In this document: positions 8,908-17,856 of the stretch, piece by piece
How the letters are laid out: each line of letters opens with the position of its first letter
How positions within the stretch are numbered: the first letter of the stretch is position 1
Assembly: GCF_019511605.1 (NCBI RefSeq)
Contig: NZ_JAEUAV010000027.1
Span: forward strand, 41,135 to 105,134
Direction of reading: 5' to 3'
Length of the DNA: 64,000 nucleotides
Origin: Paraburkholderia phenoliruptrix
GTDB lineage: Bacteria > Pseudomonadota > Gammaproteobacteria > Burkholderiales > Burkholderiaceae
The notes under the pieces: generated by a model
The model's input: only the letters and a program-made list of their open reading frames with translations
The model's database searches: none
Told to the model about the DNA's origin: nothing
Translations under genes and position numbers: made by a program

Positions 8908-9814
8908 TCTGCATCGCTTGCTCAACGACGCACAGTTGACTTCGCTGCTAAGCCGTCTCGGCGTGCGGCCCGGCGAATCGCCCGACGGGGCAATGCCGCT
9001 TTGTCTTGTTGCGTCCATCTTCAACGTGCGGCAGATCGAGGCCGCATATGAACGCTCGCTCGGAGCCACCGTGCGGCGCGCGGTGCTCGAGCGCGCGCGC
9101 CAGCTCGTAGCAGTGGAAGGCGGCATGGTCGCACGTAGCGGCGATCACATTCTATTCGCGTTCGACGCCGGCTCGCAAGCCGAGTTGCTGAGCGGCGCAT
9201 TGACGATGCGCGAAACGAGTCTGCCGGACCGCATTGTCGAAGCACTCGGCGGTGCCCCCGTGTATGGAGACAGCGGAATCGTCTACCCGGCCATTTCGGT
9301 GCGCATCGCCGGCTATGGCGACGAGCCATTCGACATAGATGCGGTCGGCATGGCTTCTCTTTCGCCAGGACGGCTGCCGGGTTGGCGCGAACAGTATCAA
9401 GGCGACATGGCCACGGCTATCGCGCTGTTTCGCGCGATGGACGAGGGGCGGCTTGCAGTCGAGCTCTCGCCATCGGGGCAGGACGCGAACGCTCACGGCA
9501 CGGGGTATTTTGCGCTCACGCTGACCGAGCGCATCGGCAGCAAGACGAGACCTTTGGGCGCCGCGCTTGACGCCCTCGAACGTCTTGGCCTGACGCGCCG
9601 TCTGGACCGATGGGTCATCCATAGCCTGCGCGAGCGACTGGTTCTCGAGCCGTCGATCAAGGTCAGGCTGAATACGTCGATTGACGGCATGCCGCCCGAG
9701 GCGTGGAGGCTGCGCGTGATGAACGCGTTGCTGTTGTCGCCGGACACCGCGTCGCGAGTGAGCATCGACACCGCTGGTACAGCGGCGGCCTCGAAGCAGC
9801 GTGGCGCCGCCTGA
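8900..9814 (+). CDS. Degenerate, truncated GGDEF/EAL-like protein
   Basis: 304 residues. Residues about 30-150 resemble a GGDEF fold (a helix with RAVLERARQLVAV, then VARSGDHILFAFD where an active enzyme would have R-x-GGDEF), so the catalytic GGDEF is lost. Residues about 165-275 resemble the first half of an EAL domain (AMDEGRLAVELSP and LGLTRRLDRWVIHSL), but the EAL motif is changed and the rest of the barrel is missing. Catalysis of c-di-GMP synthesis or breakdown is therefore unlikely; a binding or protein-contact role is possible. Coupled to the AraC gene and 166 bases before galU. Family assignment rests on pattern reading only. Confidence 0.55.
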   Translation: MTDLHRLLNDAQLTSLLSRLGVRPGESPDGAMPLCLVASIFNVRQIEAAYERSLGATVRRAVLERARQLVAVEGGMVARSGDHILFAFDAGSQAELLSGALTMRETSLPDRIVEALGGAPVYGDSGIVYPAISVRIAGYGDEPFDIDAVGMASLSPGRLPGWREQYQGDMATAIALFRAMDEGRLAVELSPSGQDANAHGTGYFALTLTERIGSKTRPLGAALDALERLGLTRRLDRWVIHSLRERLVLEPSIKVRLNTSIDGMPPEAWRLRVMNALLLSPDTASRVSIDTAGTAAASKQRGAA

Positions 9815-9980
9815 CGGTGGCAGCACTGCCGCAAGGCGAGTGTGAGTTTCATTCATCCGCTCTTCGCTTGCGCTAATGCAAGGCGGACCGCGTAAAGCGA
9901 GAGCACGCAACGGCAAGCAACGGACAGCAACCGCAAGCGGCGCAATCCGCAGGCATTCAATGTCAATAACGGGGTCGATT

Positions 9981-10892
9981 ATGTTGAAAGTGACGAAGGC
10001 CGTTTTTCCGGTAGCGGGACTGGGCACGCGGTTTCTGCCCGCGACTAAGGCAAGCCCGAAGGAGATGCTGCCGGTTGTCGACAAGCCGCTGATTCAGTAT
10101 GCAGTGGAAGAGGCGATTGCAGCCGGCATCACGGAAATGATCTTCGTGACCGGCCGAAGCAAGCGTGCGATTGAAGACCACTTCGACAAGTCGTATGAGA
10201 TCGAGGCGGAACTCGAAGCGCGCGGCAAGCAGAAGCTGCTGGAACTCGTGCGCGGCATCAAACCGGCGAACGTCGACTGTTTTTATGTGCGCCAGGCCGA
10301 CGCGCTAGGTCTCGGCCACGCCGTGCTGTGCGCGGAAAAACTGGTGGGCAACGAGCCGTTTGCCGTGATTCTCGCCGACGACCTGTTGTATGGCGAACCG
10401 CCTGTGCTCACGCAAATGGTGGACGTATTCAATCATTACCATAGCTCGGTGATCGGCGTCGAAACGATTGCGCGCGAGCACAGCAGTTCTTATGGCGTGG
10501 TGGGCGGCCGCGAATGGGACGACGGCTTGCTGAAGGTGTCGACAATCGTCGAGAAGCCCGCGCCGAAAGATGCGCCGTCGAATCTCGGCGTGGTGGGGCG
10601 CTATATTCTGACGCCGGCAATCTTCCGGCATATCCGCAATCTTTCGCCCGGTGCGGGCGGCGAGTATCAGCTTACCGATGCGCTGCAAGCGTTGCTCGCG
10701 AACGAGCAGGTGCTCGCGCACCGCTATGCGGGCACACGCTTCGATTGCGGCAGCAAGATCGGCTATCTGAAAGCGACCGTCGAGTTCGCGCTGCGGCATC
10801 CGGAAGTGGCGCAGGAGTTCGACGCGTATCTGCGCGAGCAGCTCGCCGCGCGCATGCTCTATCCGGACGCCGTCGATCTCGAAACGGTATGA
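9981..10892 (+). CDS. galU: UTP--glucose-1-phosphate uridylyltransferase
   Basis: 303 residues, normal length. ATG 9981 is chosen because GGGG lies six bases upstream; an ATG at 9960 is an alternative giving seven extra residues. The nucleotide-binding signature PVAGLGTRFLPATKASPKEM starts near residue 10 and the sugar-phosphate site IVEKP and the DCGSKIGYLKA segment are present. It makes UDP-glucose for exopolysaccharide, LPS core and trehalose synthesis in the cytoplasm. The preceding AraC and GGDEF/EAL-like genes on the same strand hint at exopolysaccharide control (inference). Confidence 0.95.
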   Translation: MLKVTKAVFPVAGLGTRFLPATKASPKEMLPVVDKPLIQYAVEEAIAAGITEMIFVTGRSKRAIEDHFDKSYEIEAELEARGKQKLLELVRGIKPANVDCFYVRQADALGLGHAVLCAEKLVGNEPFAVILADDLLYGEPPVLTQMVDVFNHYHSSVIGVETIAREHSSSYGVVGGREWDDGLLKVSTIVEKPAPKDAPSNLGVVGRYILTPAIFRHIRNLSPGAGGEYQLTDALQALLANEQVLAHRYAGTRFDCGSKIGYLKATVEFALRHPEVAQEFDAYLREQLAARMLYPDAVDLETV

Positions 10893-10904
10893 CGCGGTGC
10901 GCGT

Positions 10905-11741
10905 TTATTGCGTGCCCGGCTGCCTCTGCACGCCGGATGCTGGCGCCACGCGCGCCGATTCCTTGACCAGTTGATCGGTCATTGCAGCCGCCACAGGGTT
11001 CGTACTGCGACGATTGAGGTCGACCGGGTCGGTGGGAGGCGGAGGGGGCAACGACGGATCGAGTTTCGCCGACTCACGCACCAGCAGTTCGGTCATCATC
11101 GCGCCTACGTCGCTCGAACCGCGGCGGCGCAGGTCTTCGTGACCGCGCGAATCGTCGGCGTGCTGTGAAGCTCTGGACCTTGCGTAAGAGCGTTGCGATT
11201 GCGCTTGTGACGGCTGCTGGGCGCGCGGCTGCTGCTGAGCTTGCATCTGCGCTTGCGTCGGCGCTTGTAGCTGCTGCTGGGCAGGCTGCACTGGCTGGAC
11301 CACTTGCGGTGTTTGAGAGATCTGCGGAAGCTGCGCCTGCGTTTGCATGTCCGCAGCGGGCGCATTTGCCAGGCCATTGATGGGCGCCGCCGGCGTTGCC
11401 GGTACGGCCGGCGCCACAGGCATCGCGGACTGCGTTGCAATCGCCGGTGCCGCCGAAGGCGGCCGCACGTCCACGCGGCTCGTCGTCGTGCCGCTTTGCG
11501 GGTTGCCGGTGTTCGCGTTCGGATTGGCAACCGCAGCCATGTCGGGCGACGTGGGACGCACGATGCTGCCCGCAATCACATGGTTTTCGGCCGGGCGAGA
11601 GTTGCCGCTGTCAGGGGCGCTGAGCACCGCTTCGGGCGCTGCCGCCGACTTCTTTTCCTCGCGCGGGTAGAGCAAATAGGCGCAGATCACCAGGTCCGCC
11701 AGCACGAGGCCGACGATCAGCGTCTTTCCGGTATTGGTCAT
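10905..11741 (-). CDS. Membrane-anchored Pro/Gln-rich hypothetical protein
   Basis: 278 residues. One N-terminal hydrophobic helix (TLIVGLVLADLVICAYLLYP) acts as a signal anchor, so the rest is probably periplasmic. The middle (about 90-190) is low-complexity Ala/Pro/Gln, followed by a Ser/Arg region. Two similar short motifs, MMTELLVRESAKLDP and AMTDQLVKESARVAP, close the protein, an internal duplication. No enzyme fold is visible. It converges with galU, 12 bases apart. Function unknown; the architecture is like envelope spacer proteins. Confidence 0.65.
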   Translation of the reverse strand: MTNTGKTLIVGLVLADLVICAYLLYPREEKKSAAAPEAVLSAPDSGNSRPAENHVIAGSIVRPTSPDMAAVANPNANTGNPQSGTTTSRVDVRPPSAAPAIATQSAMPVAPAVPATPAAPINGLANAPAADMQTQAQLPQISQTPQVVQPVQPAQQQLQAPTQAQMQAQQQPRAQQPSQAQSQRSYARSRASQHADDSRGHEDLRRRGSSDVGAMMTELLVRESAKLDPSLPPPPPTDPVDLNRRSTNPVAAAMTDQLVKESARVAPASGVQRQPGTQ

Positions 11742-12087
11742 ATCTAAACTAAAGCTTCATTGCAAAGGCACGGGTCCATGATAAACGACGACTCGTTGCC
11801 TGACGGTGAACGGCAGTTGGCTGCGTTTTAAACGCGAACGGTCGGCTGTCGACACACCGCGTGAATGGTAAGAAGAGTTTCTATAGAACTGGCGGGTTTG
11901 TCATCCGCCGCGGTTCAACGTTTTGGGCCATCTTTTTCGGCCAGATGGCGCGATGTGCAGAGGTGAGTCTCCGGCTTATCGGCCGGTTGCGTCGACGGAC
12001 ACTGGCCAAAGAGGCCCGTCGCTGCCCTCATGCAATGTCTGTTACGCTCCTGCTTCTGTCATGACCATCAACAACGAGGAGCGTCAA
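11742..12087. other. 346-base intergenic region
   Basis: Divergent spacer between the Pro/Gln-rich protein gene and the DUF1330 gene, so it must hold both promoters. I see no convincing RNA, repeat or protein. GAGGAGCG at about 12076-12083 is the ribosome-binding site of the DUF1330 gene. Confidence 0.5.
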
Positions 12088-12381
12088 ATGAGCAAGGGGT
12101 ATTGGGTAACCACGTATCGCAAGATCAACGATCCGTCGAAGCTGGCGGCCTACGGCCAGCTGGCGGCACCGGCAGTAGCGGCCGCCGGCGGCAAGTTTGT
12201 CGTGCGCGGCGTCGCGGACGAAGTTCGCGAGCATGGCCTGAAGGAGCGGACGGTGGTGATCGAATTCCCGTCGTACGAAGAAGCGGTCGCCGCGTATGAC
12301 AGCGACGCCTACAAAAAAGCGCTGGCAGTGTTGGGCGACGCAGCAGAGCGCGATCTGCGCATTGTCCGCGGCGCGGAATAA
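12088..12381 (+). CDS. DUF1330 family protein
   Basis: 97 residues from ATG 12088 with GAGGAGCG upstream. The small alpha/beta ferredoxin-like dimeric barrel is typical of DUF1330: N-terminal GYWVTTYRKINDPSKLAAY, a conserved GGKFVVRG and the end VIEFPSYEEAVAAYDSDAY. Members are found as homodimers and no activity is firmly established. It is a single gene, followed by a hairpin. Confidence 0.88.
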   Translation: MSKGYWVTTYRKINDPSKLAAYGQLAAPAVAAAGGKFVVRGVADEVREHGLKERTVVIEFPSYEEAVAAYDSDAYKKALAVLGDAAERDLRIVRGAE

Positions 12382-12398
12382 GCGGACAAAAGCTGCTT

Positions 12399-12425
12399 GC
12401 GGTCAGCGCCGCCTGCGCTGACTGC
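12399..12425. terminator. Hairpin after the DUF1330 gene
   Basis: GTCAGCGC (12402-12409) pairs with GCGCTGAC (12415-12422), extended by three further pairs including one G-T to about 11 bp with a five-base loop. A second stem of CCGCGCTGA/TCAGCGCGG type follows within 45 bases. No U-run is present. Placed between convergent genes, it is a likely transcript end. Confidence 0.45.
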
Positions 12426-12480
12426 GGCAACGGCCGCGACCGCGCTGAAGCTGCCCACGCTCAGCGCGGTGCGTTTAAAA

Positions 12481-13332
12481 CTACTTCACTGCGCCTAGCG
12501 CCAGACCCTTCACCAGATACCGCTGCAACCACGCAAAGACCACCGAAACCGGCAACGTCGCGCAAAGGGTCGCGGCCATCACCAGATGCCACTGCACCAC
12601 ATACTTGCCGGCGACCATATCGGTCACTTGCACGGTAAGTGTCTTGTTTTCCGGCGAGCGGATCAGCGTGTATACCACTGCAAATTCATTCCACGCGTTG
12701 ATGAACGTGAAGATTGCGGTGACCACGATGGCGGGCACGGCAAGCGGCAAAAATACCTTGAAAACCGCCCGGGTTCGTCCGCATCCTTCCAGCCATGCTG
12801 ATTCCTCCAGATCGCGCGGCACCGTTTGAAAGTACGAAGACAGCATCCAGACAGCGAAGGCTATGTTGAAGGCCGCGTAGGAAACGATCACGCCAATTTT
12901 CGAGTCGACGAGGTTGCCGTCGCCATAAGGAATCATCGCGGCGAGGCGGAATAGGCCGACAACCAGCAGAATTGGCGAGAGCATCTGCGTGACGAGCAGG
13001 AACTGGCGATACGGTCCGCGCCCGCGAAACGGAAAGCGCGCCAATGCATAAGCGGCGGGCAAGCTGACCGCGAGCGCGAGGAGCGTGGAGAGCAGACTGA
13101 TGACCGTGCTGTTGCGCAACGCCACGCCGAAATTGGCGGCTTGCCACATGTCGGCGAAATTGCTCCACTGCCAATGCACAGGCAGCCAGCGCGCGGGATA
13201 AATGAAAATCTCCGAAGCCGGTTTCAGTGCGGTGAACAGCATGACCGCGAACGGAAACAGCACCACCACCACCAGCGGCGACAAGGCAAGCCAGCACCAC
13301 AGCGAGCGTCTGGCTTTCGCGCTCAGCGTCAT
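12481..13332 (-). CDS. Carbohydrate ABC transporter permease (MalG type)
   Basis: 283 residues with six membrane helices. The EAA loop that contacts the ATPase reads EESAWLEGCGRTRAVFKVFLPL, close to the MalG-type consensus EAA-x3-G-x9-I/L-x-LP. The ATG at 13332 overlaps the stop of the upstream permease by four bases (ATGA). The last gene of the minus-strand binding protein-permease-permease unit; the ATPase gene lies on the other strand at 16711. Imports a sugar or polyol. Confidence 0.93.
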   Translation of the reverse strand: MTLSAKARRSLWCWLALSPLVVVVLFPFAVMLFTALKPASEIFIYPARWLPVHWQWSNFADMWQAANFGVALRNSTVISLLSTLLALAVSLPAAYALARFPFRGRGPYRQFLLVTQMLSPILLVVGLFRLAAMIPYGDGNLVDSKIGVIVSYAAFNIAFAVWMLSSYFQTVPRDLEESAWLEGCGRTRAVFKVFLPLAVPAIVVTAIFTFINAWNEFAVVYTLIRSPENKTLTVQVTDMVAGKYVVQWHLVMAATLCATLPVSVVFAWLQRYLVKGLALGAVK

Positions 13333-14219
13333 GACGGTTCTCCTTCTTTGGCCGGCTGCAGGCGCAAGTACGCCATCGAAAAAACGAACAGCATGACGAG
13401 CATGATCAGCGACACTGCGGCTGCCTCGCCCGGTCGTCCGAGCCTGAAGCCGAGTTCGTATAGGTAAGTGACGAGAATATGCGTGCTGTTGTCGGGGCCG
13501 CCCTGCGTCATGACCCAGATAATCGGAAACGAATTGAACACATAGATCACGTTCAACAGAATGGCCATATTGACGAAAGGCCGCAGCAACGGCAGCGTCA
13601 GCTTGCGAAACTGCTGCCATGCGCTCGCGCCGTCAATGCGCGCCGCTTCATAGATGTCGCCGGGCACCGAAGACAGGCCGCCTAGCAGAATGGTCACGGT
13701 GAACGGAATCGACACCAGCACGCCCACTGCGATTTCCACGGGAAACGCGAGCTCAGGCGTAGCCAGCCAGTGAATCGGGCCGCCAATCAGACCAAGGCGT
13801 TGAAGCGTGACGTTGACCATGCCGTAGTCGTCGTTGAACGCCCAGCGCCAGACTACCGCGGTCATGGTCAGCGAAACGGACCACGGCAGCATGACGATGG
13901 TTCGCGCAACGCCGCGCCCATAGAAGTCCTGATTCAGCACCAACGCGACCGGCACCGAAATCGCGACCGTACCGCCGACCACGAACACCGTCCATACAAT
14001 CGTACGACGCGCGGCCGCCACGAAGGTGGGATCGCTGAAGATCGAATAGAAGTTTTGCAAGCCGCTGAAGTCGCGAATCGCGCCGAAACGCGACACCTCG
14101 TGCAGCGATTGCCACACGATGTTGAAAATCGGATAGCTGATGATGAAAAGCGCGAGCACGAGGCTCGGCGCAATCAGCAGCCACGGCGCTTGCAAACGTG
14201 AAGAAGCGGAACGGCTCAT
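13329..14219 (-). CDS. Carbohydrate ABC transporter permease (MalF type)
   Basis: 296 residues. ATG 14219 begins MSRSASSRLQAPWLL, directly before the first membrane helix; longer frames upstream have no helix or ribosome-binding site. The EAA loop is YEAARIDGASAWQQFRKLTLP, a very good match to the family. Six membrane helices. Overlaps the MalG-type gene by four bases and is preceded by a strong intercistronic hairpin (14236-14266) that separates it from the binding-protein gene. Confidence 0.93.
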   Translation of the reverse strand: MSRSASSRLQAPWLLIAPSLVLALFIISYPIFNIVWQSLHEVSRFGAIRDFSGLQNFYSIFSDPTFVAAARRTIVWTVFVVGGTVAISVPVALVLNQDFYGRGVARTIVMLPWSVSLTMTAVVWRWAFNDDYGMVNVTLQRLGLIGGPIHWLATPELAFPVEIAVGVLVSIPFTVTILLGGLSSVPGDIYEAARIDGASAWQQFRKLTLPLLRPFVNMAILLNVIYVFNSFPIIWVMTQGGPDNSTHILVTYLYELGFRLGRPGEAAAVSLIMLVMLFVFSMAYLRLQPAKEGEPS

Positions 14220-14235
14220 ACGTGCTCGATCGTGA

Positions 14236-14266
14236 GACGCGCCCGCATCAAGTATGCGGGCGCGTC
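14236..14266. promoter_or_regulatory. 13-bp intercistronic hairpin between binding-protein and permease genes
   Basis: GACGCGCCCGCAT is followed by CAAGT and then its exact complement ATGCGGGCGCGTC. The hairpin is 17 bases before the permease start and has no T-run. In E. coli malE-malF, a stem-loop in the same place protects the upstream binding-protein mRNA and reduces permease expression; the same role is likely here. Confidence 0.65.
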
Positions 14267-14398
14267 GGAATGGGCCGGTTAGTAGGAGGCAGCCAGCGTC
14301 AAGGCCGGTTGCGCGCCGTGCTCGTTGCCGCGGCGGCACTCGTAATCAGGGCAGCGCGGCTGCCGTGCAGCGGGTGAGCGCAAGGCGAGCCGCGTGCA

Positions 14399-15631
14399 TC
14401 AATGGCCCAACGACTTGTTGGCCTGGGTGGCCGCCGCATTCAGCGCATCCGCCGGTTTCGCTTTGCCCAGATAGATGGATTGCATCGCGTCGGTCACGGC
14501 CTTGGCCGTGTCTTCCCAGCCTGTCACGGTAGGCGCGAAGCGGGCGGTGGGCAGCAAGGCAACGAATGCTTTGGTATCCGGATCATTGAACGCCGGATCG
14601 GTGGATTCCGCCTTGGTGGTCGGCAAGAAGCCTTCTGTGGTCGTGAACTCGACGCGCGGTTCCTTCGTGAACAGATAGTCGAGGAACTTCCACGCGGACT
14701 TCTTCACTTTCGAGTTCTTGAACATCACGATCGAATCCGTGACCGCATAGGTGGCGTGCGTGGTGCCCATCGGAATAGGATCGATACCGTACTTGAGATT
14801 GGGTGCTTCCTTCTTGATCTGCTTTGCGAGGAACGGCGCGGAAATCATCATCGCCACGCGGCCCTGCTTGAACAGATTCTGCACGTCTTCACGGCTATAG
14901 CCGGTCACGCCCGGCTGCGTCAGGCCCTGGTCGATCAGCGACTTATACAGCGTGGCAGCCTTCACGCCGGCCGGCGAATTGAACGCCGCCTTGTTGTCCT
15001 TGCCGACCACGTCGCCGCCGTTGGTCCATAGCGCGTAGTAGTAGTACACGTCTGTTTCGATTTCCTTGCCTTGCAGACCGAAGCCGGCAACGCCTTGCGC
15101 CTTCAGCTTCTTCGACGCCTCGATCACATCGTTCCAGGTTTTCGGACCATCCGGATAGCCGGCCTTGGCGAGCAGGTCCTTGTTGTAGTACAGCGCACGC
15201 GCCGATGCTGCAATGGGCAGGCCATAGACCTTGCCGTTGATCTCGCCGGGCGCCAGGAACGGACCGATGAAACGCCCTTTGAAATTGGCGTCCATGTAGC
15301 CGTCGAGCGGTTCGGCCACGTCGTCCTTTACGAAGTCGAGCAGCCAGCGTGTGCCGACAATCGCGAGGTCTGCGTTCGCGTTGCCGGAAATGTCGGTCTG
15401 CAGCTTCTGCTGCAGCGTGTCCCAGTTCACGTCTTCGATCTTGATGGTGGTGCCGGGATTGGCCTTCTCGAAGTTGCGCGCCATCTTTTCGAAGTACGGA
15501 GCGGTTGCGTCGCTGTAGTGCGCAACGGTCACGCGGACCGTGTCGGCATGAGCCGCTACGGCGATACCTGCAAACGCGAGCGCCACGGCGACTTTGCCGA
15601 GCGCGAGGGAAGCACGGGCATGCAACGACAT
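14399..15631 (-). CDS. Carbohydrate ABC transporter substrate-binding protein
   Basis: 410 residues, family 1 extracellular solute-binding protein. A Sec signal peptide ends at AVAAHADT (about residue 30). The mature part shows the MalE-like pattern MARNFEKANPGTTIKIEDVNWDT (in parts), DLAIVGTRWLLDFV and a KSAWKFLDYLFTKEPRVEF ending. No lipobox, so it is a free periplasmic protein. TTCAGGAGAG precedes the ATG. The sugar cannot be identified, but pairing with an SDR and an RpiR regulator suggests a sugar alcohol or sugar acid (inference). Confidence 0.93.
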   Translation of the reverse strand: MSLHARASLALGKVAVALAFAGIAVAAHADTVRVTVAHYSDATAPYFEKMARNFEKANPGTTIKIEDVNWDTLQQKLQTDISGNANADLAIVGTRWLLDFVKDDVAEPLDGYMDANFKGRFIGPFLAPGEINGKVYGLPIAASARALYYNKDLLAKAGYPDGPKTWNDVIEASKKLKAQGVAGFGLQGKEIETDVYYYYALWTNGGDVVGKDNKAAFNSPAGVKAATLYKSLIDQGLTQPGVTGYSREDVQNLFKQGRVAMMISAPFLAKQIKKEAPNLKYGIDPIPMGTTHATYAVTDSIVMFKNSKVKKSAWKFLDYLFTKEPRVEFTTTEGFLPTTKAESTDPAFNDPDTKAFVALLPTARFAPTVTGWEDTAKAVTDAMQSIYLGKAKPADALNAAATQANKSLGH

Positions 15632-15909
15632 TTCTCTCTCCTGAACAGGTTCGCTGCCGTCGCCGGCCGCTGTGTGTTGAATTGTTTGAAAAAATCCTAC
15701 ACGGCTAAAAATGGGTTGTCACGTAGGGTCTGCGATATTTTTTATCACTCGGGTTTGTGCATAAGATGCCTGTAAAACAGGCTTATTCTCAGTGCGCCGC
15801 ATCTGCGTGTTTCCCACTATGCGGGATGCGGCCGGTCGGCGACGCTACGCGGCTGTAATAAATTTACACGGAACGAGAAGCGCGCTGCGCGTGCGAATGC
15901 GAGGTCAAA
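15632..15909. promoter_or_regulatory. Divergent control region of the sugar-uptake locus
   Basis: 278 bases between the binding-protein gene (-) and the SDR gene (+). Contains the AT-rich stretches TTGAAAAAATCCTACA and GATATTTTTTATCAC and a 6-bp inverted repeat GCCTGT-AAA-ACAGGC at 15768-15782 flanked by ATAAG and TTAT. These are candidate operators for the RpiR-type regulator encoded at 17857. No -35/-10 pair is clear enough to place a start. Confidence 0.45.
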
Positions 15910-16683
15910 ATGAATCGAGTGGTATTGATAACCGGCGCTTGTGGCGGTATTGGCAGCGTGTTGTGCAGGCGTTTCGTCGAAGAGGGCGACACGGTGCTGG
16001 CGCTCGACATTGACGCGGCGGCGCTCGATCGCCTCGCAAAGCAGTTGGGTGAATCACGCGTAATTCCGCTGGTTGCGGATCTCGGCGACGCCGCCGCGGT
16101 GCAGCAGGCGGTGTCCGCCGCGGTGGCGAGGCGCGGCCCCGTGGATGTGCTCGTCGCAAACGCGGGCGCCGCTGAAGGGCTTACGCTCGCCACCACGGAC
16201 GTGGCGAGCTGGCAGCGCGATATTCATCTCAACCTGAACGGCACTTATCACACGGTCGAGGCCGTGCGCGCTTCCATGATCGAACGCGCGCGTGGCGCGC
16301 TCGTGCTGATCGGCTCGGTGAACGGCATGGCCGCGCTTGGCCATCCCGCGTATAGCGCGGCCAAAGCGGGCTTGATCAGTTATACCAAAGCGCTCGCGCT
16401 CGAACTGGGTCGCTATGGCATCCGCGCGAACATCGTGTGTCCGGGCACCGTGAAGACCCAGGCATGGCAGGCGCGCGTGGACAAGAACCCGCAAGTCTTC
16501 GAGGACCTGAAGAAGTGGTACCCGTTGCGCGATTTCGCCACGCCCGACGATATAGCCGACGCCGTACTGTTTCTCGCTTCGCCAATGGCGCGCGTCATTA
16601 CCGGCGTCGCGCTGCCGGTCGACGGCGGCTTGATGGCCGGCAACCGTTTGATGGCGCAAGAACTGACGCTCGAATCGCTTTGA
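15910..16683 (+). CDS. Short-chain dehydrogenase/reductase
   Basis: 257 residues. The NAD(P)-binding motif is TGACGGIGS, the NAG-type segment is VANAGAAEG, and the catalytic Ser and Tyr-x3-Lys are in IGSVNGMAALGHPAYSAAK. A C-terminal VDGGLMAG is typical. GAGG precedes the ATG. The gene is transcribed with the ABC ATPase 27 bases downstream, so it probably oxidises the imported sugar alcohol or reduces a keto-sugar in the cytoplasm (inference). Confidence 0.9.
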   Translation: MNRVVLITGACGGIGSVLCRRFVEEGDTVLALDIDAAALDRLAKQLGESRVIPLVADLGDAAAVQQAVSAAVARRGPVDVLVANAGAAEGLTLATTDVASWQRDIHLNLNGTYHTVEAVRASMIERARGALVLIGSVNGMAALGHPAYSAAKAGLISYTKALALELGRYGIRANIVCPGTVKTQAWQARVDKNPQVFEDLKKWYPLRDFATPDDIADAVLFLASPMARVITGVALPVDGGLMAGNRLMAQELTLESL

Positions 16684-16710
16684 CCTAAACCCGCACACGA
16701 TGAGGACAGC

Positions 16711-17793
16711 ATGGCAGCAGTGCAACTGAGCGGCATCTACAAACGCTACGGCGATACGCAGGTGGTGCACGGCATCGACCTGCACATCGACGACGGCGAG
16801 TTCGTCGTGCTGGTCGGTCCGTCCGGCTGCGGCAAGAGCACGCTCATGCGCATGGTGGCGGGGCTCGAGGAAATCAGCGGCGGCGATCTACTGATTGGCA
16901 AAACGCGCGCCAATCATCTCCCGCCGCAGCAGCGCAATATCTCGATGGTGTTCCAGAGCTACGCGCTATATCCGCATCTGTCGGTCTATGAAAATATCGC
17001 GTTCGGTCCGCGAATCCGCAAGGAAGCGCCGGCCAGTTTCAAGCCGCGCATCGAGGCCGCCGCGAAGATGCTCAACCTCGGCGGCTATCTCGACCGCCTG
17101 CCACGCGCGCTGTCGGGCGGTCAGCGCCAGCGCGTCGCGATGGGCCGCGCCGTAGTGCGCGAGCCGTCGCTGTTTCTGTTCGACGAGCCGCTCTCCAACC
17201 TCGACGCCAAGCTGCGCGTGCAAATGCGCACGGAGATCAAGGCACTGCATCAGCGCCTGAAAAACACGGTGATTTACGTGACGCACGATCAGATAGAAGC
17301 GATGACAATGGCCGATCGCATCGTCGTGATGAACGCGGGGCGAATCGAACAGATCGGGCGTCCGCTCGAACTGTATGACCGTCCCGAGAATCTGTTCGTC
17401 GCGAGTTTCCTCGGCTCGCCTTCAATGAATTTCGCAGAAGGCATCGTGGTGAAGCACGCGCATGCTTCCGGGCTCGCATTGAAACTCGCGGACGGCAGCG
17501 AGATCGTGCTGGAACGCGCGCCCGCGTCGGCCACAACGGGCGCGAAGGTGACGCTGGGCGTACGCCCCGAGCACATTGAAACCGTTACGCAGACGCCCGA
17601 CGTCACCATGCAGGTCGAGGTAATCGAGCCGACTGGCGCAGAGACGCACTTGTACGGGAAAATAGGCGGCAATACGTGGTGCGTGACGACGCGTCAACGC
17701 TCGGAGATGCAGCCGGGCGAGCGCGTCACGCTGAGCCTGCCCGCGGCTCACATTCACCTGTTCGATACGGAGAGTGGACGCAGGCTGGTCTGA
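16711..17793 (+). CDS. Sugar ABC transporter ATP-binding protein (MalK/UgpC/SmoK type)
   Basis: 360 residues. Walker A GPSGCGKS near residue 37, Q-loop VFQSYALYPH, signature LSGGQRQRVAMGRA, Walker B FLFDEPLSNLDA and switch His in VTHDQIEAM. The C-terminal 120 residues form the OB-fold/TOBE regulatory domain (LGVRPEHIE) of the MalK class. It must serve the binding protein and two permeases encoded at 12481-15631 on the opposite strand, as no other ABC-importer ATPase gene is nearby. Confidence 0.94.
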   Translation: MAAVQLSGIYKRYGDTQVVHGIDLHIDDGEFVVLVGPSGCGKSTLMRMVAGLEEISGGDLLIGKTRANHLPPQQRNISMVFQSYALYPHLSVYENIAFGPRIRKEAPASFKPRIEAAAKMLNLGGYLDRLPRALSGGQRQRVAMGRAVVREPSLFLFDEPLSNLDAKLRVQMRTEIKALHQRLKNTVIYVTHDQIEAMTMADRIVVMNAGRIEQIGRPLELYDRPENLFVASFLGSPSMNFAEGIVVKHAHASGLALKLADGSEIVLERAPASATTGAKVTLGVRPEHIETVTQTPDVTMQVEVIEPTGAETHLYGKIGGNTWCVTTRQRSEMQPGERVTLSLPAAHIHLFDTESGRRLV

Positions 17794-17856
17794 GCCGCGT
17801 GTTGCCGATTGAAGCTGCGAGCGACGCGGATTCATCTAACCCTTGAGGAACACCGG

